Made by a program: the position numbers and the translations under genes. The notes beneath the pieces were generated by a model. It did not search any database and was not told the origin of the DNA. It saw only the letters and a list, made by a program, of their open reading frames with translations. Below, piece by piece: positions 30,061 through 40,299 of a DNA stretch of 51,585 bases (position 1 is its first letter; every line of letters begins with the position of its first letter). Source of the DNA: Priapulus caudatus (taxonomy: Eukaryota > Priapulida > Priapulimorpha > Priapulimorphida > Priapulidae); NCBI RefSeq assembly GCF_000485595.1, contig NW_014577570.1:111679-163263 (forward strand), read 5' to 3'.

Positions 30061-32929
30061 GGCATGTGTTGGTTTGTGGATGGAGAAGTTGCACCAGCAT
30101 TTTCTATTCTGCTAGTAGGGTTTTAAAGTCAGTAATTTTGCGAGTACTTCTAAAGAGTTTATACAAGTGGCCGAGTTGGAAACAGGTCCCCATGGCCATA
30201 AATAGTGACATTAGCCAGGGAATGCCTATAGTCTGCAATTTACATCTTAGAAAGTTACAGTTGACGTGTTAATGTTTTAATAACCCGACACATGCGTCCC
30301 CCTGTAAGTATGAAATGATTGCCAGTATACAATAGAAGATGAGTGAACGTGCGACTTCTCCCTCTCTAACAGTAGAAACTGCACATGCGTACATAGACTA
30401 TGAACAGCAGGGGGCTGCACGCACTGTCGTGTGATACAATGGCTGTGATTTAGCGGGATTGGTGTATAAAATATCCAGCTACCAAGTGTGTATATGGTCT
30501 TCGTCGCCTCGCCAGTTATTACTTTATATCAGCCGGGTGAAAGAATACGCGAGATGCAATCTACATGTCTTCGCATTCCTTCTCCACCTGCGTCGAAAGC
30601 TAGTCATCGGTGATGGCGGTGTGTATATTATTTTATTTATCGCTACAGTAAAGAGAACGTTTCAAGGTCATTTGTCGTTTTTTGGTTGTCTATGTCAATT
30701 GGTGAGCGAACGCGGGGATTGCGTCCCCTCTTACTGCGACACTCGCTCTTTCTAGAGGTATTACCGAGTGGGAAGCACGCCTACCGAGATTCGATAGGAT
30801 GCTTGAGTTCACATAATTTCTCAGGTTCAGCGTGGAGATCAATTTAGCCCCCCGAAATCCGGATAGGTTTATAAAGGCCGGGAAACTGAGAGAGAAATCA
30901 CGGACGTCGAACGAGGACGATTGAGTCGGAACGAAAATATCTATTAAATAAGGATTTCCCGAGAATGACGTGGAATTGAATCTGGGAACATCAGACACAT
31001 GCAGTACCCATCCTTCGATTACTGCCGAACACTAGTCAAAACCCGTTCCACGAGCTTTCCGGTTTCGCACGACACGGTAATGGTGGTTTGTTGCTAATGT
31101 GAGGCATCTAACCCTCAACTGTGCACAGCTGTGTGACATCTGTGGGAGGAGAGGAATGAGGGAGGCACGTGGGCCCTGTTAACGTGAACATGCAGGCTTG
31201 CAGACATAAGCCTTATTAAATTGTCAAAACTGCGATTGCATACATATTCCTAGTTTCACTCCTACTCTCCGCTAAAAAGCACCTGTCACTCGTAGAGCAT
31301 TCTAACCCACTCGCCTGCTATCGCACGCACGCATGATAATAACATAATAAGCAGCAGGCACAAGGTGCGAGTGGAAAGAATCTGCATATAAAATTTGATA
31401 GTAACATTATGCATTGGATTATGGCAAACCTCGTTTGAATGACAGCATATAATGGAGGGACCTAGTTGAAATGTCTCGCATGACATCCATTGGCTAGCTT
31501 TTAGTTTCACTGCCGGACAGGGTCAAACCGGTGTCGACACAACCGTAAAGGATTCCAAACTTCAACTGTTGATATATGGATCAGGGTAATATTTACTATA
31601 CAGCTCTGCACACGTTACAGCAATGTACAGGCATGCCTTCAGATGTAAGCAAGATGGGCAGAAACGAAAATCTAGTCTACCTGACGGATCTAACATTTGG
31701 TATTCACCGTCAGGATATCACTACAATGAAAAAATCATCGTATACAATGTCATTGCAAAAAAAAAAAAAAATCAAGAATTCTACACAGTCACAAGCTTCA
31801 GCAGAACGAAAATAACATGTTGAAGGAGCGATATCGTACGCGCGTATGTGTGCATGTGACGAATAATAGTTGCTTTTCCATAGAGGCAATCACTGTTGCA
31901 ATGTGAGAAACGTCAGTCTTGACATGGTCTGCTTTATGATGTAACCAAACGAACAAACTGCTAGTAAAATATGTAGTAGCTATCATGTTAGTTTACACAA
32001 GCACGACCCTGACCATGAGCTGGAGCTAGAGTCCAATGGTCTGAGCGAGGTCACTCTACTATGAAAGTTGCAAACATAATATTAACCAATTTTTATTCTA
32101 ATCTACGTGTCGCAGCGAGTAACGACTGATGTGAGCTAACCTGTCTGCACAGCATACGGCTGCACAAGTGAACTTCACGCGTGAAAACATTGCATCAACG
32201 CACGCACGTACCCTCGCAACACTGCATCTGCACAATTTCGGTATCTGTAAACGCACTCGAGTTTATATTCATAGACTCAGTCTTACATCGGACACACAAT
32301 AAATATACATGACCGCCCTCGGTTAAACGAGGAGAGAGGGGAGGGCGTTATCTCTACGACTGGAGGCAGCGGATTTGGCATTAAACTTTACTCTGATCCA
32401 TGGCAGTGTTCAGCGAGTGATTCCGGTACATGCCGCATTTCCCTAGGTGCTGCAAACGAAATCGAATCAGTTTTAGAACGCGATACGGGGCTGCGCGGGC
32501 GGCCGATGGACACGAAGTAGGCTAAGCGCCCTAACTTAGGCATTGCTCACCTGCACTGTTGGACATAGCCGCCCCTCCCCCACATAGACGACTGCAATAA
32601 ATTGAGCAGAACTGGCTAAATTCTTTATGGATTTTTTTCTACAGGTTTGTTTATATAGTTGTAGTTATATAGTTATATCATAGCTTTAGAAGTCGAAACT
32701 GGCTGGCCGAGTTTTTAGCCTAATATATCCAAGAGTGTTACCTCGGTGAATTTCTGAGACTTGGCATTGAAGGTTGTCGGCATTGTGTGTACACTCGGCG
32801 GGCGTGATCCATACTCTCTCGCGCTCGTGCGGTACATGGGGTGCGCGGACCCTAGCCCGTAACCTTGGAACCAACCTGACAACACAGTGGCACTGCACGT
32901 AGAACACAGAGCGTATGTGGCACACGTAA
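30061..32929. other. Intergenic DNA, no gene seen
   Basis: About 2.9 kb with short ORFs only. None shows a domain, and none is joined to another by good splice sites. Scattered GC-rich patches occur (30720-30930, 32300-32580). Confidence 0.55.
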
Positions 32930-32935
32930 TTTATT
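32930..32935 (-). terminator. Candidate polyadenylation signal for the glutamate-rich gene
   Basis: TTTATT on the plus strand reads AATAAA on the minus strand, about 132 nt beyond the stop codon at 33067. Position fits a short 3' UTR. Confidence 0.55.
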
Positions 32936-33066
32936 ATTCAATTCACAGTTCCTCTCTCAGGGATCAAAGACTTTGTCTTTTTACGCCAGTCTAAAGAAAT
33001 ATATGTGCGGCAATGATGTATGTGTTTGGCATGAAAGATCTGGGAACATCCAGCAACAGGTTGAAC

Positions 33067-33527
33067 TTAGTTCATTGTAGAGCCGACAAGAGACATGTCA
33101 GATGCAACGCCCGAATCAGCGACGCTGAGAGATCGTGGAATATTGTTACGATCTCCTTCTTCCTCACTCTCATTTGTTCCCTCATCCCCGATCATATGCA
33201 CGGAGCTTTTACTAGAATCATCTGACACCACCTCCTCCTCCTCCGCCTCCTCCTCCTCTTCTTCTTCTTCTTCTGTACTACTCTCGTCTTCATCTTCAGT
33301 GCTAAGCTCTTCTTCTTCTTCCGTGCTACTCTCGTCCTCCCATTCACTACTAGCATTGGAATCTAGTTGAATCTTCTCCATAAGAAGTGGATAAAACTGT
33401 TGCGCTTCTTTATGAGAAGGTTCTTCTCTAAGTATTTCACTACAGAGCGTGAGAGCATTGGCATAGTCATGCTCCATTATAGTGGTAATAAAGCGTGAGA
33501 GTAACTCTATAGAGGCACGCCTTCCAC
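33067..33527 (-). CDS. ERICH2: ERICH2-like glutamate-rich protein, exon 3 (terminal)
   Basis: On the minus strand an acceptor (tttgcctttcag) precedes GT GGA AGG, entering in phase 1. The exon gives 152 residues after the split Ser codon. The first part, ASIELLSRFITTIMEHDYAN followed by ALTLCSEILREEPSHKEAQQF, is a helical pair with the spacing of the conserved C-terminal region I recall for ERICH2 (xxLLxxFxxxxMxxDYxxAxxLCxxILxxEPxxxEAxxF). After it comes an acidic Glu/Ser/Asp run (SSTEEEEELSTEDEDESS and longer) and a Ser-rich end, SLVGSTMN. The function of this family is not established as far as I know. The plus-strand poly-Ser ORF is a shadow. Confidence 0.8.
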
Positions 33528-34351
33528 CTGAAAGGCAAACAAAGCAACGATCCATTACGACAAGTACAAGCCCTCTGCATGAACATACTCTCATATTAGC
33601 ACTTTATATATCATTTAATATGTTAACCGTACAAGTATGCATATTTCAGACAGCTTAATTGCATGTACATGTCAGAGGGCCAGTCTTGTCTTAGGATGTT
33701 ACTTTGTTTTATCACCTTGTCTTAGACCAATCTATCTTGACAAAGAAATACTATATGAACTATTATTAATTGCTGTACTATGCCTAAAACATCATATCGC
33801 TCTAAAATATAACGCTTGATATTGCTACCAGCATTTAGCTGCTAATAAGGCTATAGTATGTCAATATAATGCTGGGTATAACATTTACAGTGACAGCTAA
33901 CAAGTGGCACATTTCAAAATTGCTTGGTTTGTCATTGCTGTTTCTAGGTGCCACTAGTATATTACCAGTATGTCTGGAAATAACTGCATGCAATAAGTAG
34001 GCAATGCCCGCATTTGCTCTTATTGTTGAATGTACAGAATACTTGTATTTATAGTGTAGCCAACATAACGTCAGCAAATTATTAGCCTCACTTTTCAACT
34101 CCTTTGTCATTGATTTAACAGCTGCATAAGGTAAATTTTACAGCATGACAAACTCATGGCATAGGCTTGGCACAGGCCAGGTGACCGCTTTACAAATACC
34201 AGAAGTCACACACACAGCAATGTTCCGTTAAATATAATGATTTAAAACTAGGCACTTGGCATCCCCATGGCCCTTGCATTCCCATCCCTAGCTGCGAATA
34301 TGAGCAAAAAGTAGCTACGTTTATGTACATCCAGTCTAAACACAAACAATA

Positions 34352-34847
34352 TTAAAGGCTCACAATGTGCATCCAAACGCTAATTTCTCCAGTACTAGAC
34401 TAGCAAATACTTCGTGGCATGCCTAATCACACTACCTTATGACAAAATAAACTCTAGTTCCTCCCATTTCACTGCGCGTTGTCTTATAAAAGGTATTTTG
34501 AAAATACCTCCAATGTTGTTGAAATTCTCCGATGTTGTTTACAGTTTCCCCAATCCCAAAGCAACCGTGCAGCGGTGCTGCGGTACAGCGGTATGGGCGC
34601 AGCAAAGATAAAAACATGTGACGTCACGTGACCACTTCGAGGCTATGTTGTTTGGCAAACAGTCGGCGTTTGCGCCAGAATGCCAGTTTTCTCACCTCTT
34701 TCTTGTGGGTTTTAAGCAAATGCGCAGTGAAATGGGAGCAACTAGAGTTTATTTTGTCATAAGGTAGTGTGATTATTCATGACACGAAGTATTTGCTAGT
34801 CTAGTACTGCAGAAATTAGCGTTTGGATGCGCATTGTGAGCCTTTAA
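34352..34847. mobile_element. TTAA-flanked MITE in intron 2 of the ERICH2-like gene
   Basis: A 496 bp segment has inverted arms of about 125 bp (34356-34481 and 34718-34843) bounded on both sides by TTAA. The arms begin AGGCTCACAATG and agree at well over 90% of positions. TTAA duplications are the mark of piggyBac-type transposases, though the usual CCC termini are absent. No transposase is encoded. On the minus strand the right end touches the exon 2 donor: GTAAGT is followed immediately by the element's TTAA side. Confidence 0.85.
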
Positions 34848-34853
34848 ACTTAC

Positions 34854-34956
34854 TTGGATTGTCAAAGCGTTTAGGAATATTCTGTGTTCTGTAAAAGTCA
34901 CTAGTTTTACTTTTTGAAGATGGTGAACCTTTGCTGTCAGATTCTTGATTGTCTCC
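34854..34956 (-). CDS. ERICH2: ERICH2-like glutamate-rich protein, exon 2
   Basis: On the minus strand, cacttttag precedes GGA GAC AAT and CCA A is followed by the donor GTAAGT. The 103 nt exon enters in phase 0 and ends in phase 1, matching both neighbours. It encodes GDNQESDSKGSPSSKSKTSD followed by FYRTQNIPKRFDNP. Because it is short it is easily overlooked. The support is two clean splice sites, phase agreement and a sensible protein. A mobile element sits directly beyond its donor. Confidence 0.8.
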
Positions 34957-35167
34957 CTAAAAGTGAAATATATTTTACTTACCAGTTTATTTTTAACATT
35001 ACTATTTAGTCATTCTGATTTATTAATAATTAACATTTGATTTTGGAAAAATTGCATTGCCACATTACAACTGCAGACAGATGCAGACAAGCCTGTCTGT
35101 GGCAGTGGAAACAAGGGCTATATAATGACTAATTCCTTGAGCTACCCGGTATACGTATAATCATATC

Positions 35168-35242
35168 TAGCTCTAGAACTATTATAGCCCTACGCTCCGC
35201 CGCAGCCCTGCGGCGGAGCGGAGGGCTATAGTTCTAGAGCTA
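35168..35242. mobile_element. Miniature foldback element (75 bp) with 9-bp target duplication
   Basis: Arms TAGCTCTAGAACTA...TAGCCC and GGGCTATAGTTCTAGAGCTA enclose a GC-rich stem around CGCTCCGCCGCAG/CTGCGGCGGAGCG. The element is flanked by the exact 9-bp repeat AATCATATC (35159-35167 and 35243-35251). A nine-base duplication suggests a Mutator-like mover. Confidence 0.85.
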
Positions 35243-35396
35243 AATCATATCGTGAGTGAGCAGTAGCAAAACTCACGAGCAATAGACTGCTAATAGCTGC
35301 AATTTGCAAAGCAAGCATTACCATGGCAGCCACCCGGCCTGTAGCCTGTACTGTAGTGTAGGCTTAATTACATTGCCACTGTCACTGACGCTCATA

Positions 35397-35677
35397 GGGT
35401 CTATGTCCCCCAGGGTACTATCGCCAGTATCAGAGGGTACCCTGGGTACGGTTCGATATATCGGAACGTACCCTGGTAGCTATCTGATATGGTTAGGGTT
35501 AGGGTTAGGGTTAGGGAGTAGGCGTGCGTAGGCGACTCCCTAGACTCGTCAGTGGAGTAGGCGAGGTACGGTCCGGCATATTATTACTATTAGATAGTAC
35601 CAGAGTACGTTCCGATATATCGAACCGCACCCGTGATCCAGGGTACCCTCCGATACAACCCTGGGGGACATAGACCC
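35397..35677. mobile_element. Inverted-repeat element with GGGTCTATGTCCCC ends and a TTAGGG core
   Basis: The 281 bp unit has arms of roughly 90 bp. The left arm starts GGGTCTATGTCCCCCAGGGT and the right arm is its reverse complement. Internal matches include GGTTCGATATATCGGAACGT / ACGTTCCGATATATCGAACC. Four TTAGGG units are in the middle. No clear target duplication was found. No protein is encoded. Confidence 0.75.
35491..35516. repeat. Interstitial telomere-type repeat (GGTTAG)4
   Basis: Four perfect units of the animal telomere repeat plus two bases, lying inside the palindromic element at 35397-35677. Confidence 0.95.
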
Positions 35678-35922
35678 GCTCTGCCACTCTGGCTCTCCGC
35701 GTCACTGACACTGACTCACTCTCAGTGACTGTCTCCATTTCCACTGAACAATTATGATTTATTTTGTATTCCTAAATCTAGGCATCTGCCACCTCATCGG
35801 CTAACGGGGAATTCTATGACGTAGGCCTCCCGCACGCGAATGATAAATTAATAATGACTAGATTAGGCCTATGTAATCATGTAACATGTTGTTACTTGTA
35901 TTGTAAGTAGGCTATGTTACCT

Positions 35923-36454
35923 TAGCTCTAGTACTATAGCCCGCGGATCGCTGCCGCAGGGCTATAGCACATTCTGCCATAGATGTACCTAATCTAAGCA
36001 AATGGTCCAACTGATGTGACCAAAAATTTATCCCCAAAACGTAAAATGATCGGGCTTTTTAACACTTATCTATCAACATGGACATCTCACCTATCTTTTT
36101 GAACACTTCCACAACTTTACACCAGGTATTTATGCTGTTATTCCTCAAAGTCTTAGCACTGAAGAGTCATGCGTGCACACATAAGCAGAGCAACCGCATT
36201 TGAAAACAAAACACCAGTAGTGCTAAGACTTTGAGGAATAACAGCATAAATACCTGGTGTAAAGTTGTGGAAGTGTTCAAAAAGATAGGTCAGATGTCCA
36301 TGTTGATAGATAAGTGTTAAAAAGCCCGCGATCATTTTACGTTTTGGGGATAAATTTTTGGTCACATCAGTTGGACCATTTGCTTAGATTACATCTATGG
36401 CAGAATGTGCTATAGCCCTGCGGCAGCGATCCGCGGGCTATAGTACTAGAGCTA
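35923..36454. mobile_element. Large foldback element (532 bp) with 9-bp target duplication
   Basis: Near-perfect arms of about 239 bp (35923-36161 and 36216-36454) surround a loop of about 54 bases. The ends TAGCTCTAGTACTATAGCCC match those of the 75 bp element at 35168. It is flanked by ATGTTACCT and ATGTTACTT (8 of 9 identical). It has no coding capacity. The shared ends and duplication length mark both as one family moved by the same unseen transposase. It lies in intron 1 of the ERICH2-like gene. Confidence 0.9.
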
Positions 36455-36658
36455 ATGTTACTTTAGCCACAAGTTCCCATCTCGCTTAACACTACGTGGC
36501 GATCTACGTACACTACGTACACTACGTACACTAATCCTCCTCCGCCGTGTAACTAGTCGGAGAGCCTGGTCGGTTTAATGTTACCTATGACAGTATGACG
36601 ATCAATGCAGACGACGACACAACCGGATAATCATAATGTCATTAATGACTTAATGTAC

Positions 36659-36691
36659 CTTTTCAGGCTTTGGTTGATCGCCTGATGACAT
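36659..36691 (-). CDS. ERICH2: ERICH2-like glutamate-rich protein, exon 1 with start codon
   Basis: On the minus strand ATCAAG ATG TCA TCA encodes MSSGDQPKPEK, followed by the donor GTACAT. The ATG has A at -3. The exon ends in phase 0, which fits exon 2. Joined, exons 1-3 give one uninterrupted frame of 198 residues. The donor is weaker than that of exon 2, and eleven codons are too few to be sure on their own, so this exon is the least certain part of the model. Confidence 0.65.
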
Positions 36692-37091
36692 CTTGATACT
36701 GGTTGTATAACAGCTGATGCTTGATGTTAAGTCGTAGGATGAAAAAATGGTATTCCAATCACTAAATTTCTTTTGAGAACATTATAATATAGTGAGGGCG
36801 TACGCACTTCGTTAATGACTACTTCGTTTGCGTTTACCCACCAACAACAGCGGTAGTTATGGAAACCAATTTTCAGCGCCACAGTGCGGGAGAAATAATG
36901 ATATGAGATGTGCGCATCGCGTTTCAGACAAACGGTCACTCATCTATACGAATAAAATGAAATATGAATATAACTTTATTATAAACTGAAGTTATTGATT
37001 TTGACGCAAATACGAACAGAAAAAAAACATAAATTACGACTCGACATAAGAACACGACGCGACATTCTATGAGTGGTTCTCTGATAAAACC

Positions 37092-37125
37092 ATAGAACTA
37101 GAATAGAAGTATCTTCTAGTTCTAT
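37092..37125. repeat. Short palindrome
   Basis: ATAGAACTAGAA and TTCTAGTTCTAT flank TAGAAGTATC. The flanks (CTCTGATAAAACC before, CGATAAAACGGGTTCAGAG after) extend the symmetry loosely. Non-coding. Confidence 0.65.
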
Positions 37126-37275
37126 CGATAAAACGGGTTCAGAGTAACGATTGTTTTCTAGGCTCACTTTTTCGTTCAATAAATTTCAAATTCAAATAAA
37201 AAAAAAAAATTATGAATATTTATTGATGTACCGGCCCATGTAAATGATGGTTATATGACGATGAAACCGCACATA

Positions 37276-37600
37276 GGACGCGCTTCGTTCTTTTTCTGCA
37301 GAAATGGAGACGAATCAGCTGCTGAGACTAAGAGAAGGCTAGATGTACAGACGCGGTTTACGTTCCATCCCACTAGTATTATATTTCTTCTTGTTCTGTG
37401 GTTCTTCTCTTTCTGTTCTTCTTCTTCTTCTTCTCGCTTAGCGCGCGCTTCGCGTTCTTTTTGCGCAGAAATGGGCGCGCGCTCAGCGTGCTGCAGCTAG
37501 AGAAGGCTTAGATTGTTATCCAGACCGGTTTATCGTTCCCATCCATCAGTATCTTCATATTTCTTTCTTGATTCTTGTTCTTGTCTTGCTTTTCTTCTTC
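37276..37600. repeat. Tandem duplication of about 165 bp leading into the CTT array
   Basis: The block CGCGCTTCGTTCTTTTTCTG (about 37278) recurs as CGCGCTTCGCGTTCTTTTTG (about 37446). Both copies are followed by AGAAATGG, AGAGAAGGCT and a TTCTTC-rich end. The second copy leads into the (CTT)n array. Confidence 0.8.
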
Positions 37601-37757
37601 TTCCTCTTCTTCTTCTTTTTCTTCTTCTTCTTCTTCTTCTTCTTCTTCTTCTTCTTCTTCTTCTTCTTCTTCTTCTTCTTCTTTTTCTTCTTCTTCTTCT
37701 TCTTCTTCTTCTTCTTCTTCTTCTTCTTCTTCTTCTTCTTCTTCTTCTTCTTTTTCT
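37588..37757. repeat. (CTT)n microsatellite
   Basis: About 170 bp of nearly pure CTT/TTC repeat with a few TTT interruptions. The poly-Phe, poly-Leu, poly-Ser, poly-Lys and poly-Arg ORFs over it are artefacts. Confidence 0.98.
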
Positions 37758-38079
37758 CCCCTTGCTCATCTTTCTTCTTTGTCAATATCTAAAAAAACTA
37801 AACCTCAAAATCTAGTGCTCTAAAAGAAAGCACGTTTCCAAAATCTAGGAAATTTTACGATGTAATAAAGTAATTAGAAGGAGGGTAATTAACTGGTAAA
37901 ATCATTACTTATCATATTGAATCACATCAGTGTATGGCGCATACCAAGTAACTTCCATAGGAAATATATTTGTAACAATATACATTTAAAATCGAGAGTA
38001 TAAAATGAAAACTAGTTTGAGAAAGGAGAATAAAAGAGTATAGGAGGATCATAATTAGAGAAAAGAAGAGCTGGGGGAG

Positions 38080-38236
38080 GTGGCGGAGGAGGAAGAGAAG
38101 GAGGAAGAGGAGGAGGAGGAAGAGGAGAAGGAGAAGCAGCAAACGGAAGAGGATGAGGAGGATGAAGAGGAGGAGGAGATCGAAGAAGAAGAAGAAGAAG
38201 AAGAAGAAGAATGAAGAGGATAAGGAAGAGGAGCAA
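38080..38236. repeat. GGA/GAA-rich purine tract
   Basis: Interrupted GAGGAGGA and GAAGAA repeats on the plus strand. ORFs across it are low-complexity. Confidence 0.9.
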
Positions 38237-38714
38237 GATAAAGAGAAGGCAGAGAATGTGGGAGCGTAGGGAGAAATAAATAGAAGTGGAAGAGGCGAGG
38301 CGGAGTGTGGAAGGCCGATCGGGTGGGTGGCAGATTTAGGAGGGGAACAGAGGGAGGGGGTTTCGTTAATAGTCATAGTGTCCAGTTTTTCCATTCTCTC
38401 TGTGCAATTAGCGCATGCCTATCACACAAACGGCATGCCAAAGACCATCGTGTGAAAAAGATATACAGTTTAACTTTAGCTGTTTTGTCTCCGTATTTCA
38501 TCAAATTTAGTCGTCTACTTAGGATCTATACTATGGGAGTATTATTTCGGCTCTATTATCACAAAAATCTCCGATTCTCACGCGGCACATGCATATACGG
38601 TCAGGGGCGTAGCTAGGGTGAAATGGATGTGTACGCACACAGGCGGGGGTCCTCCCCCATAAATTTTTGAGAATGTAGATCGCAGGAGATGGTATTTGAG
38701 GCACTTTTGAGTAA

Positions 38715-38740
38715 NNNNNNNNNNNNNNNNNNNNNNNNNN
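38715..38740. other. Assembly gap (about 26 N)
   Basis: A run of N inside the MITE, just before the CTTA/CT repeats. Confidence 1.
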
Positions 38741-38826
38741 ACGTTACGTTAACGTTACTTACTTACTTACTTACTTACTACGTACGTACTACTACTTACT
38801 ACGTACGACTACTACTACTACTACTA

Positions 38827-38829
<3 letters not shown>

Positions 38830-38906
<77 letters not shown>
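38830..38906. repeat. (CT)n microsatellite
   Basis: About 75 bp of nearly pure CT dinucleotide, part of the MITE at 38601-38976. Confidence 0.98.
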
Positions 38907-38911
<5 letters not shown>

Positions 38912-38976
38912 GAAAAAAAAGTTTGGTAAAATGATGTGTACGCAACTGCGTATCTGCGTTATGGTAGCTACGCCCC

Positions 38977-39810
38977 TGATCAGTCATGGTGCTGTACGAG
39001 CCGCAATTTTCAGAGTACTACAGCCGTGGGGGCAGATATGTGAAAAAATTGTGGGATTTGTGGTAAAAGCAGCAAAATTGGCAGATATGATTTCAGATTA
39101 TTATACTGCCAAGCTGAATTCTAGATGAAGTGGGAAAGGGGTTTACACGTTCCTGCGTACTACATTACATATACTAGGCGTGAAGATGGTAGAAGAGGCC
39201 TCACATGCATCTTGCAACTGAGAACCTTCAACGTTCAGACCGGTGACTATCTCGGGTTACCCGTGACGTGTGCATAGGTTTTACACGTCGATTATAGAAT
39301 ATATAATCCGCGATAGATGAGCTATTCTATAGCACATGCATGTGGATCGTGCTAGTAGTTGATGCGATACACACAATGATCTGGAATGCGCGATGTCATC
39401 GGATGATGTAATGCATAAGTTGATAGGCGCACATCAAGAGTGAATGTCATCGTAGTGTGAATGAATGAAACCTTCGCATTTTCCAATCGCTTGTGTCAGA
39501 CAGGTTGTTGATTGTAAGTAATTAGCAAGCGGGGCCGGCTATAGACAGTGTACTGCGAGTTCAAACACGAGCGCACTCTACCTCTGCGCACCCGCATCGA
39601 CACGTTAGATTAAAGGGTCACGGCGAACTCCCTTCCATCACATCGCTAGACAGACGTCGACAATTGCTAGCTATACAAGTGGTCCGCAGCACTCCCCTCC
39701 CCCGCCTAACCAGGCAGCAAACCGCAAGCTAAAAGGGTCAAAGCCTCCTTTTCCTTCTATCATGCATACACATTGTTAGGCAACATCAACCTAGAAGAGG
39801 CAATACCCTA
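38977..39810. other. Intergenic DNA, no gene seen
   Basis: No credible ORF or repeat structure beyond local low complexity. Confidence 0.5.
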
Positions 39811-39815
39811 CCTCC

Positions 39816-39876
<61 letters not shown>

Positions 39877-39925
39877 CGACACACGACACGACACACACGA
39901 CACACGACACACACACACGACGCGC

Positions 39926-39958
<33 letters not shown>

Positions 39959-39967
39959 GCGCGCGTG

Positions 39968-40000
<33 letters not shown>

Positions 40001-40173
40001 GCGCGCGCGCGCACGCACGAACGCACGCACGCACGCACACACACACGCACGGACACACGCACACACGTACACACGCACACACGCCCATGCAGACGCAGAC
40101 GAAGACGCACATGCACACGCACACACGCACACGCACACGCACACGCGCACGCGCACGCGCACACGCACACGCA
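39816..40173. repeat. (CA)n / (CG)n compound microsatellite
   Basis: Pure CA runs alternate with ACGACACACG, CGCGCG and CGCACG sections. The alternating purine-pyrimidine pattern is Z-DNA-prone by composition. His-Thr and Val-Cys ORFs across it are not genes. Confidence 0.97.
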
Positions 40174-40299
40174 GACATCCCTAGGCAATCCTCCTAGATT
40201 GCTTAACAGGAAGCTGCGCACTAGAAAAGCCAACCCCTCCCCCGTAACAATCGCGCACGCGCATGCACGCACACACGCACACGCGCGCACGTAATCACT

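Larger units (their letters stand above)
38601..38976. mobile_element. MITE with CAGGGGCGTAGC ends and internal CT microsatellite
   Basis: The left end, TCAGGGGCGTAGCTA, is the reverse complement of the right end, TAGCTACGCCCCTGA. Inside are GATGTGTACGCA in direct orientation near both ends, an N gap, CTTA repeats and a (CT)n tract. Ends starting CAGGGG are typical of hAT-like or related cut-and-paste elements, but I see no convincing 8-bp duplication. It encodes no protein. Confidence 0.7.

Noticed and set aside
37513-37823. Poly-Phe, poly-Leu, poly-Ser and poly-Lys ORFs
   Set aside because: Products of the (CTT)n microsatellite.
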